This document shows, one piece after another, positions 51,076-59,173 of a DNA stretch of 64,000 bases. The notes beneath the pieces are model-generated. The model was given only the letters and a program-made list of their open reading frames with translations, was not told where the DNA came from and made no database searches. The position numbers were made by a program, and so were the translations under genes. Source of the DNA: Gramella sp. MAR_2010_147 (GTDB lineage Bacteria; Bacteroidota; Bacteroidia; Flavobacteriales; Flavobacteriaceae); assembly GCF_900105135.1 (NCBI RefSeq), contig NZ_LT629741.1, positions 930,001 to 994,000 on the forward strand, given 5' to 3'. How positions within the stretch are numbered: the stretch's first letter is position 1; every line of letters begins with the position of its first letter.

Positions 51076-52035
51076 ATGCAGATATCGGTTGTAATACCAC
51101 TTCTTAACGAAGAACAATCTTTAGTAGAATTATATAATTGGATCGCAAAAGTACTGCGATCCAATTCCTTTTCTTATGAGATCATATTTATAGATGATGG
51201 TAGTACAGATGGCTCCTGGCGTACTATAGAATCACTTTCAAATAATGATGTTCGGGTTAAAGGCATTCGTTTTAATCGCAACTACGGAAAATCACAGGCA
51301 TTACATGCAGGTTTTCTAAAAGCTCAGGGAGATGTTGTAATTACAATGGATGCAGATCTTCAGGACAATCCAGAGGAGATTCCTGAATTATATAATATGA
51401 TCGTTAAAGAAAATAACGATCTGGTCTCAGGCTGGAAAAAGAAACGCTATGACAATGTGATTACCAAGAACCTTCCTTCTAAGGTCTTCAATGCTGCGGC
51501 ACGAAAAACTTCCGGAGTAAAACTTCACGATTTTAATTGCGGATTAAAAGCATATAGAAATGAAGTCATAAAAAATATTGACGTTTATGGTGAAATGCAC
51601 CGGTATATTCCCGTTTTGGCAAAAAACGCGGGTTTTTACAATATCACCGAAAAAGAAGTTCAGCATCAAGCCAGGAAATATGGAAAGACAAAATTTGGTG
51701 TAAGCCGTTTTATTTATGGTTTTTTAGATCTTATAAGTATCTGGTTTCTTTCAAAATTTGGACGCAGACCGATGCATCTATTCGGGGCACTGGGAGTACT
51801 TATGTTTATAATTGGTTTTATTTCAGCTGGATGGATAGGACTTTCAAAACTTTATAAATTATACCATGGGATGCCGAATATTCTCGTGGTAGACAATCCA
51901 TGGTTCTATATTTCACTCGCAGTAATGATCATAGGTACCCAGTTTTTTCTAGCCGGATTCCTGGGTGAACTTATATTAAGGTCTAAGAGAGAGAAAGAAC
52001 GATATCTTATAAAGAAAACCACTTCTAATATTTAG
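51076..52035 (+). CDS. Family 2 glycosyltransferase with C-terminal membrane helices
   Basis: The 319-residue enzyme is a GT-A transferase of the DPM1/GtrB type: ISVVIPLLNEEQSLVELY, EIIFIDDGSTDGSW, RFNRNYGKSQALHAGFLKA and VVITMDADLQDNPEEIPEL with the metal-binding DxD. After it come two membrane helices (about 228-255 and 272-300). Such enzymes move a sugar from a nucleotide donor to a polyprenyl phosphate on the cytoplasmic face. The sugar is not known. It follows DUF4199 by three bases and precedes a phosphohexomutase gene with its own promoter. Confidence 0.92.
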   Translation: MQISVVIPLLNEEQSLVELYNWIAKVLRSNSFSYEIIFIDDGSTDGSWRTIESLSNNDVRVKGIRFNRNYGKSQALHAGFLKAQGDVVITMDADLQDNPEEIPELYNMIVKENNDLVSGWKKKRYDNVITKNLPSKVFNAAARKTSGVKLHDFNCGLKAYRNEVIKNIDVYGEMHRYIPVLAKNAGFYNITEKEVQHQARKYGKTKFGVSRFIYGFLDLISIWFLSKFGRRPMHLFGALGVLMFIIGFISAGWIGLSKLYKLYHGMPNILVVDNPWFYISLAVMIIGTQFFLAGFLGELILRSKREKERYLIKKTTSNI

Positions 52036-52043
52036 CAGCTTTC

Positions 52044-52064
52044 AAGGATTAATCCTTATTTTTG
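52044..52064 (+). promoter_or_regulatory. Palindrome plus -7 element upstream of the phosphohexomutase gene
   Basis: A perfect 14-base palindrome AAGGATTAATCCTT (52044-52057) runs into TATTTTTG (52057-52064), a -7 consensus match 21 bases before the ATG. The palindrome could be an operator in the promoter spacer or a weak terminator of the preceding gene. Confidence 0.4.
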
Positions 52065-52084
52065 CTATGTAAAATAATCTAATT

Positions 52085-53815
52085 ATGGCTACTATTAAAC
52101 CTGAAATTCTTCAGAAAGCCGAAGCATGGCTATCCGATATTTTTGATAATGAAACCAGGTCTGAAGTAAACAGGCTTATAGAACAGAATCCAAAAGAACT
52201 GGAAGAAAGTTTCTATAAGAATGCTGAATTTGGTACCGGTGGAATGCGAGGAGTCATGGGAGTTGGAACCAATCGCATCAATAAATATACGCTTGGGAAA
52301 AACACACAAGGTCTTTCAAACTATTTGAAGAAATCCTTTCCGAACAAAGAAATTAAGGTTGCCATAGCTTACGATTGCAGAAATAATAGTCAGGAACTTG
52401 CCAGGGTTGTAGCTAACGTCTTTTCAGCAAATGGAATCAAAGTATTTCTATTTTCAGAATTAAGACCAACACCAGAACTTTCATTCGCAGTAAAGAAATT
52501 AGATTGTCAATGTGGAATTGTATTAACAGCTAGCCACAATCCGCCAGAATACAATGGCTATAAGGTATACTGGGAAGATGGCGGTCAATTGGTGCCCCCT
52601 CAGGACACTGATCTGGTTGAAACTATCAATGCCCTGGAATATTCAGCGATAAATTTTAAAGCAAATGAAGAACTGATCCAGGAGATAGATACTGAAGTTG
52701 ACAAAGCTTTTGCCGAGGCATCTGTTGAAAACGGAAGTTTTTCTAATTCAGCTTCAGCTCGAGAAAGTTTAAACATTGTTTTTACTTCACTTCACGGAAC
52801 TTCCATCACTATGGTGCCGGAAGTTTTAAAGAAAGCTGGATTTACCAATGTTCACATCGTAGAAGAGCAGCGCGAACCCAATGGTAATTTTCCTACAGTA
52901 AAATCTCCAAACCCTGAAGAACCGGAAGCTCTTAAAATGGCACTGGAACTTGCAGAGGAAAAAAATGCCGATATCGTAATTGGAACCGATCCTGATTGTG
53001 ATCGTCTTGGTGTTGCCGTTAGAAACCTAAAAGGAGAGATGGTTTTACTCAACGGAAATCAAACGATGCTCGTCATGACATGGTTTCTTCTGGAAGAATG
53101 GAAAACACAAGGCAAAATTAAAGGAAATGAGTTTGTGGCTTCTACCATAGTTTCCACTCCCATGCTGAAGAATCTTACAGAAGATTTTGGCGTAAAATAT
53201 ATGGAAGTGCTTACCGGCTTTAAATGGATCGCAAAATTAATAAAAGATCATCCAGAAATGGATTTTATTGGCGGAGGCGAAGAAAGTTTTGGCTATATGG
53301 TGGGTGATTTTGTTAGGGATAAAGATGCAGTTACCGCCACCCTACTGGCTTGCGAGATCGCGGCTAAAATGAAAGCTGAAGGCAAATCTTTTTACGAAAA
53401 ACTTCTTGAACTTTACACAGTATACGGTTTGTACAAAGAAGAACTTATTTCATTGGTAAAGAAAGGAATCCAGGGAGAACAGGAAATTAAGCAGATGCTG
53501 ATCGATCTTAGAGAAAATCCATGGGAAGAGATCGATGGAGAAAAAGTAGTATTAGTTGAAGATTATAAAACCTCTATTGCTAAAAACACTCAGAACCATA
53601 CTGAAGAAAAAATTACGACCCCTAAATCTAACGTTCTTATCTATTACACTGAGAATGGTACAAAGATCGCCGCCAGACCAAGTGGAACTGAACCAAAGAT
53701 TAAATTCTATATCAGTGTAAACTCAGAATTAAATGCGGTTAAAAACTATGCTGCAGAGGATCAAAAATTGAGTGCTAAAATTGCCCGAATCAAAGAAGAA
53801 TTAAAACTGGGCTAA
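52085..53815 (+). CDS. Phospho-sugar mutase (phosphoglucomutase/phosphomannomutase family)
   Basis: A 576-residue alpha-D-phosphohexomutase interconverting hexose 1- and 6-phosphates. It has GTGGMRGVMGVGTNRIN near residue 50, the phosphoserine loop TASHNPPEYNGYK (about residue 146), the metal-binding GTDPDCDRLGV, the sugar-binding GGGEESFGYM (about 400) and the phosphate-binding RPSGTEPKIKFY near the C-terminus. Length fits the PGM2/YbbT-like branch that can act on glucose-, mannose- or deoxyribose-phosphates. It supplies sugar phosphates for storage and envelope polysaccharides. Confidence 0.95.
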   Translation: MATIKPEILQKAEAWLSDIFDNETRSEVNRLIEQNPKELEESFYKNAEFGTGGMRGVMGVGTNRINKYTLGKNTQGLSNYLKKSFPNKEIKVAIAYDCRNNSQELARVVANVFSANGIKVFLFSELRPTPELSFAVKKLDCQCGIVLTASHNPPEYNGYKVYWEDGGQLVPPQDTDLVETINALEYSAINFKANEELIQEIDTEVDKAFAEASVENGSFSNSASARESLNIVFTSLHGTSITMVPEVLKKAGFTNVHIVEEQREPNGNFPTVKSPNPEEPEALKMALELAEEKNADIVIGTDPDCDRLGVAVRNLKGEMVLLNGNQTMLVMTWFLLEEWKTQGKIKGNEFVASTIVSTPMLKNLTEDFGVKYMEVLTGFKWIAKLIKDHPEMDFIGGGEESFGYMVGDFVRDKDAVTATLLACEIAAKMKAEGKSFYEKLLELYTVYGLYKEELISLVKKGIQGEQEIKQMLIDLRENPWEEIDGEKVVLVEDYKTSIAKNTQNHTEEKITTPKSNVLIYYTENGTKIAARPSGTEPKIKFYISVNSELNAVKNYAAEDQKLSAKIARIKEELKLG

Positions 53816-53825
53816 CCTATTTTAA

Positions 53826-55649
53826 ATGACCTACTTCAGGAAAATACTTGAGTTCGCAAAGCCTTATAAACAATTTGCGATACTAAATATTATTTGCAAT
53901 ATTTTTTATGCGATCTTCAGCACCTTATCATTTATAGCCTTAATACCGGTTATACAGGTATTATTTGATAAAACGAAACGGGTTTCTAAAAAACCAGTTT
54001 GGGATGGACTTCGTGGTGCAAAAGACTATGTTACAGATTATTTTAATTATGAGGTTACTCAAAAGGTTAATGAAGATGAAGTTGCTGCCCTAGTTTTTAT
54101 TTGTGGTATTGTAGTCTTGCTGTTTTTTCTTAAAAATTTATTCGGCTACCTGAGTTCGTTTTTTCTAACATTTTTGAGAAATGGGGTTTTAAGGGATGTT
54201 CGCGATGCGATGTATAAAAAAATTCTGGAACTTCCGGTTTCTTACTTTTCCGAAAAAAGAAAGGGTGATACCATTTCAAGAATCACGGCAGATGTAAATG
54301 AAGTACAAACCTCCTTTTTATCGATTCTTGAATTAATTGTTAGAGAGCCTCTTACGATCCTGTTTACCATAATCGCAATGCTGTTAATGAGTGCCAAATT
54401 AACCTTATTCGTTTTTATTTTCCTTCCTATTTCCGGCTTTATAATTTCGCTCATTGGAAAACAACTAAAAAAACAATCAAATTTAGCGCAGGAAGAAAAT
54501 GGCCATTTTCTGAGTATTGTGGAAGAAACTCTTTCCAGCCTAAAGATCGTTAAGGGATTTAATGCTGAAAAAAGATTTTATAATCGATTTCAAAACTCAA
54601 CAAACAGACTGAATGACATTTTAAACAAGCTGATCAACAGGCAGAATATGGCTTCTCCTACCAGTGAGTTCCTTGGTATATTTGTAATAGTGATCATTCT
54701 TTGGTTTGGAGGAAATATGGTCTTGGTGGAAGAAACCCTGGATGCCGCCACTTTTATCGCTTTTTTAGGTCTTGCATACAATATTCTCACCCCTGCGAAA
54801 CAAATTTCTAAAGCTTCCTACAGCGTTAAAAAGGGTAATGCAGCAGCAGAACGTATTCTTGCGGTACTTGAAACTCCGTCAACGATTACAGATGTGCCAA
54901 ATGCGCTGGATAAAAAGGAATTTGAAAAAAACATCAGTATTGAAAATATTAGTTTCGGTTACGAAGATGAAAAAGTATTGAAGAATTTCAGCATCGAAGT
55001 CCCAAAAGGAGAAACTGTTGCTTTAGTTGGTCAATCTGGATCTGGGAAGTCCACCATCGCGAATTTAATTACCCGCTTCTACGATGTGAACGAAGGAAGA
55101 ATAAAGGTAGATGGTATAGATATTCGTGAAATAAAGAAATCTTCGTTACGTGATCTTATGGGGCTGGTAACCCAGGATTCAATCTTGTTCAATGATAGTA
55201 TTCGAAACAATATTTTATTAGGTAAAGAAGATGCTACAGATGAAGAAATTATTGATGCCTTAAAAATAGCCAATGCATGGGAGTTTGTGAAAGAATTACC
55301 AGCACAGCTCGATACCAATATTGGTGATAGCGGAAATAAATTGAGCGGTGGTCAAAAGCAGCGTTTATCTATTGCTAGAGCAGTATTAAAAAACCCTCCG
55401 ATAATGATCCTTGATGAGGCAACTTCTGCTTTGGACACAGAAAGTGAGAAACTGGTGCAAAAAGCACTGGAGAATATGATGAAGAATAGAACATCTGTGG
55501 TCATCGCTCATCGATTATCAACCATTCAAAACGCCGATAAAATTGTCGTTATGCAAAGGGGTGAGATCGTAGAACAGGGAAAACACCAGGAGTTAATCGC
55601 CTCTAACGGAACCTATAAAAAGCTGGTAGAAATGCAATCTTTTGAATAG
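53826..55649 (+). CDS. MsbA-type ABC exporter (fused permease and ATPase)
   Basis: The 607-residue half-transporter has a six-helix type IV ABC membrane domain (about 1-330) and an ATPase domain (about 360-600) with Walker A GQSGSGKST, signature LSGGQKQR, Walker B IMILDEATSALD and the switch histidine in IAHRLST. The coupling segment FSEKRKGDTISRITADVNEVQ is MsbA-like. Homodimers flip lipids, often lipid A precursors, or export drugs. Spacing of 10 bases after the phosphohexomutase suggests one transcript. Substrate assignment to lipid A is likely but unproved. Confidence 0.92.
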   Translation: MTYFRKILEFAKPYKQFAILNIICNIFYAIFSTLSFIALIPVIQVLFDKTKRVSKKPVWDGLRGAKDYVTDYFNYEVTQKVNEDEVAALVFICGIVVLLFFLKNLFGYLSSFFLTFLRNGVLRDVRDAMYKKILELPVSYFSEKRKGDTISRITADVNEVQTSFLSILELIVREPLTILFTIIAMLLMSAKLTLFVFIFLPISGFIISLIGKQLKKQSNLAQEENGHFLSIVEETLSSLKIVKGFNAEKRFYNRFQNSTNRLNDILNKLINRQNMASPTSEFLGIFVIVIILWFGGNMVLVEETLDAATFIAFLGLAYNILTPAKQISKASYSVKKGNAAAERILAVLETPSTITDVPNALDKKEFEKNISIENISFGYEDEKVLKNFSIEVPKGETVALVGQSGSGKSTIANLITRFYDVNEGRIKVDGIDIREIKKSSLRDLMGLVTQDSILFNDSIRNNILLGKEDATDEEIIDALKIANAWEFVKELPAQLDTNIGDSGNKLSGGQKQRLSIARAVLKNPPIMILDEATSALDTESEKLVQKALENMMKNRTSVVIAHRLSTIQNADKIVVMQRGEIVEQGKHQELIASNGTYKKLVEMQSFE

Positions 55650-55676
55650 TGATAAATTTTGAAATTTCAGCCTTCT

Positions 55677-56030
55677 TTATTTAGACAATTCACCAGCCTT
55701 AATTGCTTTTTGATAATTTGCTCTTATCTCAGGAAAGCTACCAAAGAACTTTTTACCATCTTTCCTTTTCAAACTTACCATTGTATTATTACCACTAGTC
55801 TTTATTTTGGTTACCTCAACAAGGGCTCCATCAAGCTGATCGTAATTTAAAGTTCCTCCTTTTTTAATGATAAAGTTTGGTTTTGGAAGTTTTATAAATG
55901 AGTAGTTATAATCTTCAGAACTTTCAATGACAAGGGTCTCCCCTACTTTAATATCATTTGAAACCTGGGCTTGACCAGACACTGAGACAAATATTATTAA
56001 TATCAACGAAATTAAGTATAGAGATCTCAT
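55677..56030 (-). CDS. Hypothetical exported protein
   Basis: A 117-residue protein with a signal peptide ending VSGQAQ and a mature beta-rich part: DIKVGETLVIESSEDYNYSFIKLPKPNFIIKKGG, ALVEVTKIK, TMVSLKRKDGKKFFGSFPEI and a final short helix. The pattern suggests a small SH3-like or OB-like barrel in the periplasm. I do not recognise the family. It is monocistronic. An unexplained hairpin (56076-56111) lies 46 bases upstream of its ATG. Confidence 0.78.
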   Translation of the reverse strand: MRSLYLISLILIIFVSVSGQAQVSNDIKVGETLVIESSEDYNYSFIKLPKPNFIIKKGGTLNYDQLDGALVEVTKIKTSGNNTMVSLKRKDGKKFFGSFPEIRANYQKAIKAGELSK

Positions 56031-56382
56031 AATATGAAAATTTTTATTTCATAAAGATAAGAAAATACAAAAATAAAAAATGGATGATATAATTAAATAC
56101 CATCCATTTTTATCAAAATTATTTCCACTTTGGGGCAAATGAAAATAATGAGATTCAATTCAATTTTTATAGGGGCAAAAAAAGGATTAAATCATGTTGT
56201 TGAGTCAAATATATACTAAAGTATCATGTCAAACAAAAATTTAACGCTTTTTATCACATTTTTTTACCTTTAAACGAATCAAATTATCATGTTTGCGTTT
56301 ATTTTCCTACAAACAGATCCTGCATTTTTCCTTTTATAAGCCTGAAGCTTTCAATATCTTTACACGCAGTAATTTTCCAGAT
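56031..56382. other. Intergenic region with hairpin and direct repeats before the second ECF sigma gene
   Basis: The 352-base gap holds a stem-loop with 11-bp arms (AAAAATGGATG at 56076-56086 and CATCCATTTTT at 56101-56111) between A-runs and T-runs. GGGGCAAA occurs twice, at about 56143-56150 and 56172-56179. TACCTTTA (about 56267-56274) near the right end resembles a -7 element. An ATG at 56289 opens a 16-codon frame ending at 56339, upstream of the sigma gene. No larger gene is seen. Confidence 0.45.
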
Positions 56383-56928
56383 TTGCAAAATTCCGAAGAT
56401 ATATTAGTAAGCCGATTACAGGACAGCACTTCCTCTCAGGAAGCTTTCAGAGAGCTTATATCTGAATATAAGGAACGACTTTACTGGCATATTAGGAATA
56501 TTGTAAAAAATCATGATGATACAGATGATATATTGCAGAATACATTTCTAAAAGTTTACAAAAACATAAATCAATTTAAGGGGGATAGTAAACTTTACAC
56601 CTGGATGTATAGAATTGCAACTAATGAGTCTATTACTTTTTTAAATAAAAAAGCGCGAAGACTAAGCATCACCTCTGAAGAATTACAAAATAAGATCATT
56701 GATAACCTGGAAAGCGATGTCTATTTTGATGGTAATGAGATCCAGTTGAAATTACAGAAAGCTATTGCTACTTTACCCGAAAAGCAGCAACAGGTATTCG
56801 TTATGAAGTATTTTGAGGAGCTTAAGTACCGGGAAATGTCAGAATTACTAGATACCAGCGAAGGTGCATTAAAAGCATCCTATCACATTGCAGCAAAAAA
56901 AATTGAAGAATATTTAAAGTCCAATTAA
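56383..56928 (+). CDS. ECF-type RNA polymerase sigma factor (second)
   Basis: A sigma-70 family protein of about 181 residues from a TTG start at 56383, with region 2 (RLYWHIRNIVKNHDDTDDILQNTFLKVYKNINQFKGDSKLYTWMYRIATNESI) and region 4 (LPEKQQQVFVMKYFEELKYREMSELLDTSEGALKASYHIAAKKIEEYL). The frame is open up to a TTG at 56293, but the family normally begins close to EDILVSRLQD, so the later start is preferred; neither is an ATG. It heads a three-gene operon with an anti-sigma-like membrane protein and a Spy-like exported protein, an arrangement typical of envelope-stress control. Confidence 0.88.
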   Translation: MQNSEDILVSRLQDSTSSQEAFRELISEYKERLYWHIRNIVKNHDDTDDILQNTFLKVYKNINQFKGDSKLYTWMYRIATNESITFLNKKARRLSITSEELQNKIIDNLESDVYFDGNEIQLKLQKAIATLPEKQQQVFVMKYFEELKYREMSELLDTSEGALKASYHIAAKKIEEYLKSN

Positions 56929-56959
56929 ACCATTACACAAAATTTGAGTCATAGAAGTG

Positions 56960-57490
56960 ATGAAAACCAATAAGTCTACATATTCGCAAAACTCTGGCTT
57001 CAAAGTCCCTAAAGATTATTTCGGGAATTTTGAGACTGAGATGATGAATAGACTGGAAGATGAAAATTCTTATGATCTTCCAACTAGTGAAACTGGGTTT
57101 TCTGTGCCTGCAGGCTATTTTGCATCCCTGGAAGAAAAAATAATCAGTAAAAACAATAATGAGCCTCGTGTAATTAGCTTATTTAGGAAGGAATATCTGT
57201 TTTATGCTGCTGCCGTAGCTGCAATTTTTGTATTAATGCTTGGAAATTTCTTTAAAACAGGCAGCGATCAGCCACTTGGCTGGGATGATATTGAAATTTC
57301 AGCCTTAGAAAATTATATTGATGAAGGTTACGATATGGGATATATAGAATTAAATGCTTCAGAATATTCAGATTATGTTTTTGAAGATGGCAAACTTGTT
57401 GATGATTCAGATTTCAACACGGTCAATTCTGATGCTGTTTTTGATTATATTGATGAAAACATGGAAGACCCTAGCCTTATTTTAGAATAA
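56960..57490 (+). CDS. Probable membrane anti-sigma factor with acidic periplasmic tail
   Basis: The 176-residue protein has two copies of a short motif in the cytoplasmic part, GFKVPKDYFGNFE and GFSVPAGYFASLE (about residues 12-24 and 48-60), one membrane helix (LFYAAAVAAIFVLMLGNFF, about 91-109) and a strongly acidic periplasmic tail with many D, E and Y. Position between an ECF sigma gene and a sensor-like gene supports an anti-sigma role. The GFxVPxxYF motif is frequent in flavobacterial proteins of this kind. ATG 56960 was chosen over the overlapping GTG three bases earlier. Confidence 0.78.
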   Translation: MKTNKSTYSQNSGFKVPKDYFGNFETEMMNRLEDENSYDLPTSETGFSVPAGYFASLEEKIISKNNNEPRVISLFRKEYLFYAAAVAAIFVLMLGNFFKTGSDQPLGWDDIEISALENYIDEGYDMGYIELNASEYSDYVFEDGKLVDDSDFNTVNSDAVFDYIDENMEDPSLILE

Positions 57491-57493
57491 ACT

Positions 57494-57949
57494 ATGAAGA
57501 AATTTGTATTAATAGTATTAGTTCTTTTTTCTACTTCTCACATGATGAGCCAGGAGGAAGATAGAGACGCTCAAAGAGAACGTATAAAAGCTCTTAAAGT
57601 AGCATTTCTTACTCAGGAATTAAATCTAAATAATAAACTTGCTGAAAAATTCTGGCCTATCTATAATGAGTATGAGTCGAAGAAAAGAGAATTACATAAA
57701 AGAGAACATATAGAGCTTGAGAACGTAGAATGTATTGATGAAGATAGCGCTAATGATCTTCTTGATGAATTCCTCTCTGTTGAAAATGAAGAATATAAGA
57801 TCAAGAAACAGCTTTTTAAAGACCTTAAACAGATTATTTCAGCGAAAGATATTATCAAGCTGCATAAACTCGAAGATGAATTTCATAAAAAACTTATAAA
57901 AGAATATCGATCTAAGCGTGAGCGTAAAGATAATAACAGCAGTGAGTAG
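57494..57949 (+). CDS. Spy/CpxP-like exported protein, proposed sensor of the ECF system
   Basis: A 151-residue protein with a signal peptide (FVLIVLVLFSTSHMMSQ) and a highly charged, fully helical mature part: RIKALKVAFLTQELNLNNKLAEKFWPIYNEYESKKRELHKRE and YKIKKQLFKDLKQIISAKDIIKLHKLEDEFHKKL. The pattern resembles CpxP, Spy and CnrX, periplasmic helical hooks that sense metals or misfolded proteins and act on sigma or kinase regulators. The gene follows the anti-sigma-like gene by three bases. Its basic C-terminus could bind the acidic tail of that protein, which is inference. Confidence 0.78.
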   Translation: MKKFVLIVLVLFSTSHMMSQEEDRDAQRERIKALKVAFLTQELNLNNKLAEKFWPIYNEYESKKRELHKREHIELENVECIDEDSANDLLDEFLSVENEEYKIKKQLFKDLKQIISAKDIIKLHKLEDEFHKKLIKEYRSKRERKDNNSSE

Positions 57950-57993
57950 TAAATAAAACTATTCATATTTAGTTTTTTGGTTAGTTAGTAGTT

Positions 57994-58032
57994 ATAATCC
58001 GGCAGATTCTTTGATCTGTCGGATTATTTCTT
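57994..58032 (+). terminator. Terminator of the second ECF operon
   Basis: Arms ATAATCCGGCAGAT (57994-58007) and ATCTGTCGGATTAT (58014-58027) form a 14-bp stem with one G-U pair, followed by TTCTTTC. It also sits just beyond the stop of the convergent YCF48-like gene. Confidence 0.75.
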
Positions 58033-58033
58033 T

Positions 58034-59101
58034 CTACCGAAAGATCAATTTTGCTATCCTTCCCTTGCCGGCAGCATACGCCAGGGTATCATTTACAAAT
58101 CTCAAAGTATAGAAGCCTTCATCAGATAATTTCTCCCAGGAGTTACCACCATCTTTACTATAATGAATGCCAGTGAAACCCGTAGCTAAAATTTCATTTC
58201 CTTCAGAGTTTGGAACATATCTAACACTACTCTTGTAACCTGGAGCTTTTCCTTCTGCAACTAATTTCCATGTTTTACCACCGTCTTTCGTAACAGCCTT
58301 ATTTCCTTTATTCCCTTCCGCATTGGTATAATCACCTCCGATGATAATTCCAGTCTGCTCATCATAAAAATCTAAGCTATAACCTCCGGTTGTTGATTTT
58401 CCCTGTATAAGGGGTGTTTCAAAAACACTCCAGGAGTTTCCTTTATCTGGAGAGAAAAGGATTCTGGATTTCATTCCTCCGGTAAGTAACCAGGTCTTAT
58501 CTCCTTTAACAACGATATTAGAATTACTTGCAGCAAAAGCAGCTTCCCCTTCAGCAGCCTGCGGTAAATTTTCACATTCTAATTTACTCCAGCTCTTTCC
58601 TCCATTCCGGGTAATTATTATGGAAATGCATTCATCGGTTGGATCTCCCATGGCTACACCTTCTTTATCATTCCAGAAAACCATGGCATCGTAAAATGCT
58701 TTTTCATCTTCTTCTTTATAAACCAGTTCCATTTTTCCTGAATCTCCTGTTTTAAACAACAATGCCGGACTTGCAACACTCAACATAAAAAAGTCATTTG
58801 AAGTACTTGCAATTGCTCTGTATTCAGGAACTATCGTATCAAATTTTTGAATATTGGTCTTCCAGGTTTTTTGAGTAGAATTGTATAGACCATACATTCC
58901 GTTATTTCCGGCAAATGCCAGGTTTTGCCCAATAACTTCTATAGCTCTTACACTTAAAGAATCATCCTCCAGTATCACGTTAGTTTCAACAGAACTAAAA
59001 TATTCAGATTTGTTATTTTCAAGGTTTCCGGCCGTATTTTCTTTTGAAGACTCTTTACATGCAAAGGCCAATAAAATCAATAAAAAACTTATTTTTCTCA
59101 T
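58034..59101 (-). CDS. YCF48-like beta-propeller lipoprotein
   Basis: A 355-residue lipoprotein (lipobox FAC after LLILLA) built of repeated BNR/YCF48-type blades with the SxDGGxTW signature: ITRNGGKSWSKLE, FSPDKGNSWSVFE, VTKDGGKTWKLVA and YSKDGGNSWEKLS. YCF48 is a photosystem II assembly factor in plastids, but bacterial relatives outside cyanobacteria have varied or unknown roles, and some are labelled oxidoreductase without basis. The start at ATG 59101 gives the signal peptide. It is divergent from the RsmB-type gene. Confidence 0.85.
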   Translation of the reverse strand: MRKISFLLILLAFACKESSKENTAGNLENNKSEYFSSVETNVILEDDSLSVRAIEVIGQNLAFAGNNGMYGLYNSTQKTWKTNIQKFDTIVPEYRAIASTSNDFFMLSVASPALLFKTGDSGKMELVYKEEDEKAFYDAMVFWNDKEGVAMGDPTDECISIIITRNGGKSWSKLECENLPQAAEGEAAFAASNSNIVVKGDKTWLLTGGMKSRILFSPDKGNSWSVFETPLIQGKSTTGGYSLDFYDEQTGIIIGGDYTNAEGNKGNKAVTKDGGKTWKLVAEGKAPGYKSSVRYVPNSEGNEILATGFTGIHYSKDGGNSWEKLSDEGFYTLRFVNDTLAYAAGKGRIAKLIFR

Positions 59102-59147
59102 ATTGGGAATTTGGTTCAAATATAAATTATTCCGAATCAAAAAAACG

Positions 59148-59155
59148 TAACTTTG
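59148..59155 (+). promoter_or_regulatory. Probable -7 element of the RsmB-type methyltransferase gene
   Basis: TAACTTTG matches TAnnTTTG and lies 19 bases before the ATG at 59174. No TTTG is seen at -33. Confidence 0.45.
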
Positions 59156-59173
59156 CGGCTTTAAAGAATATTT

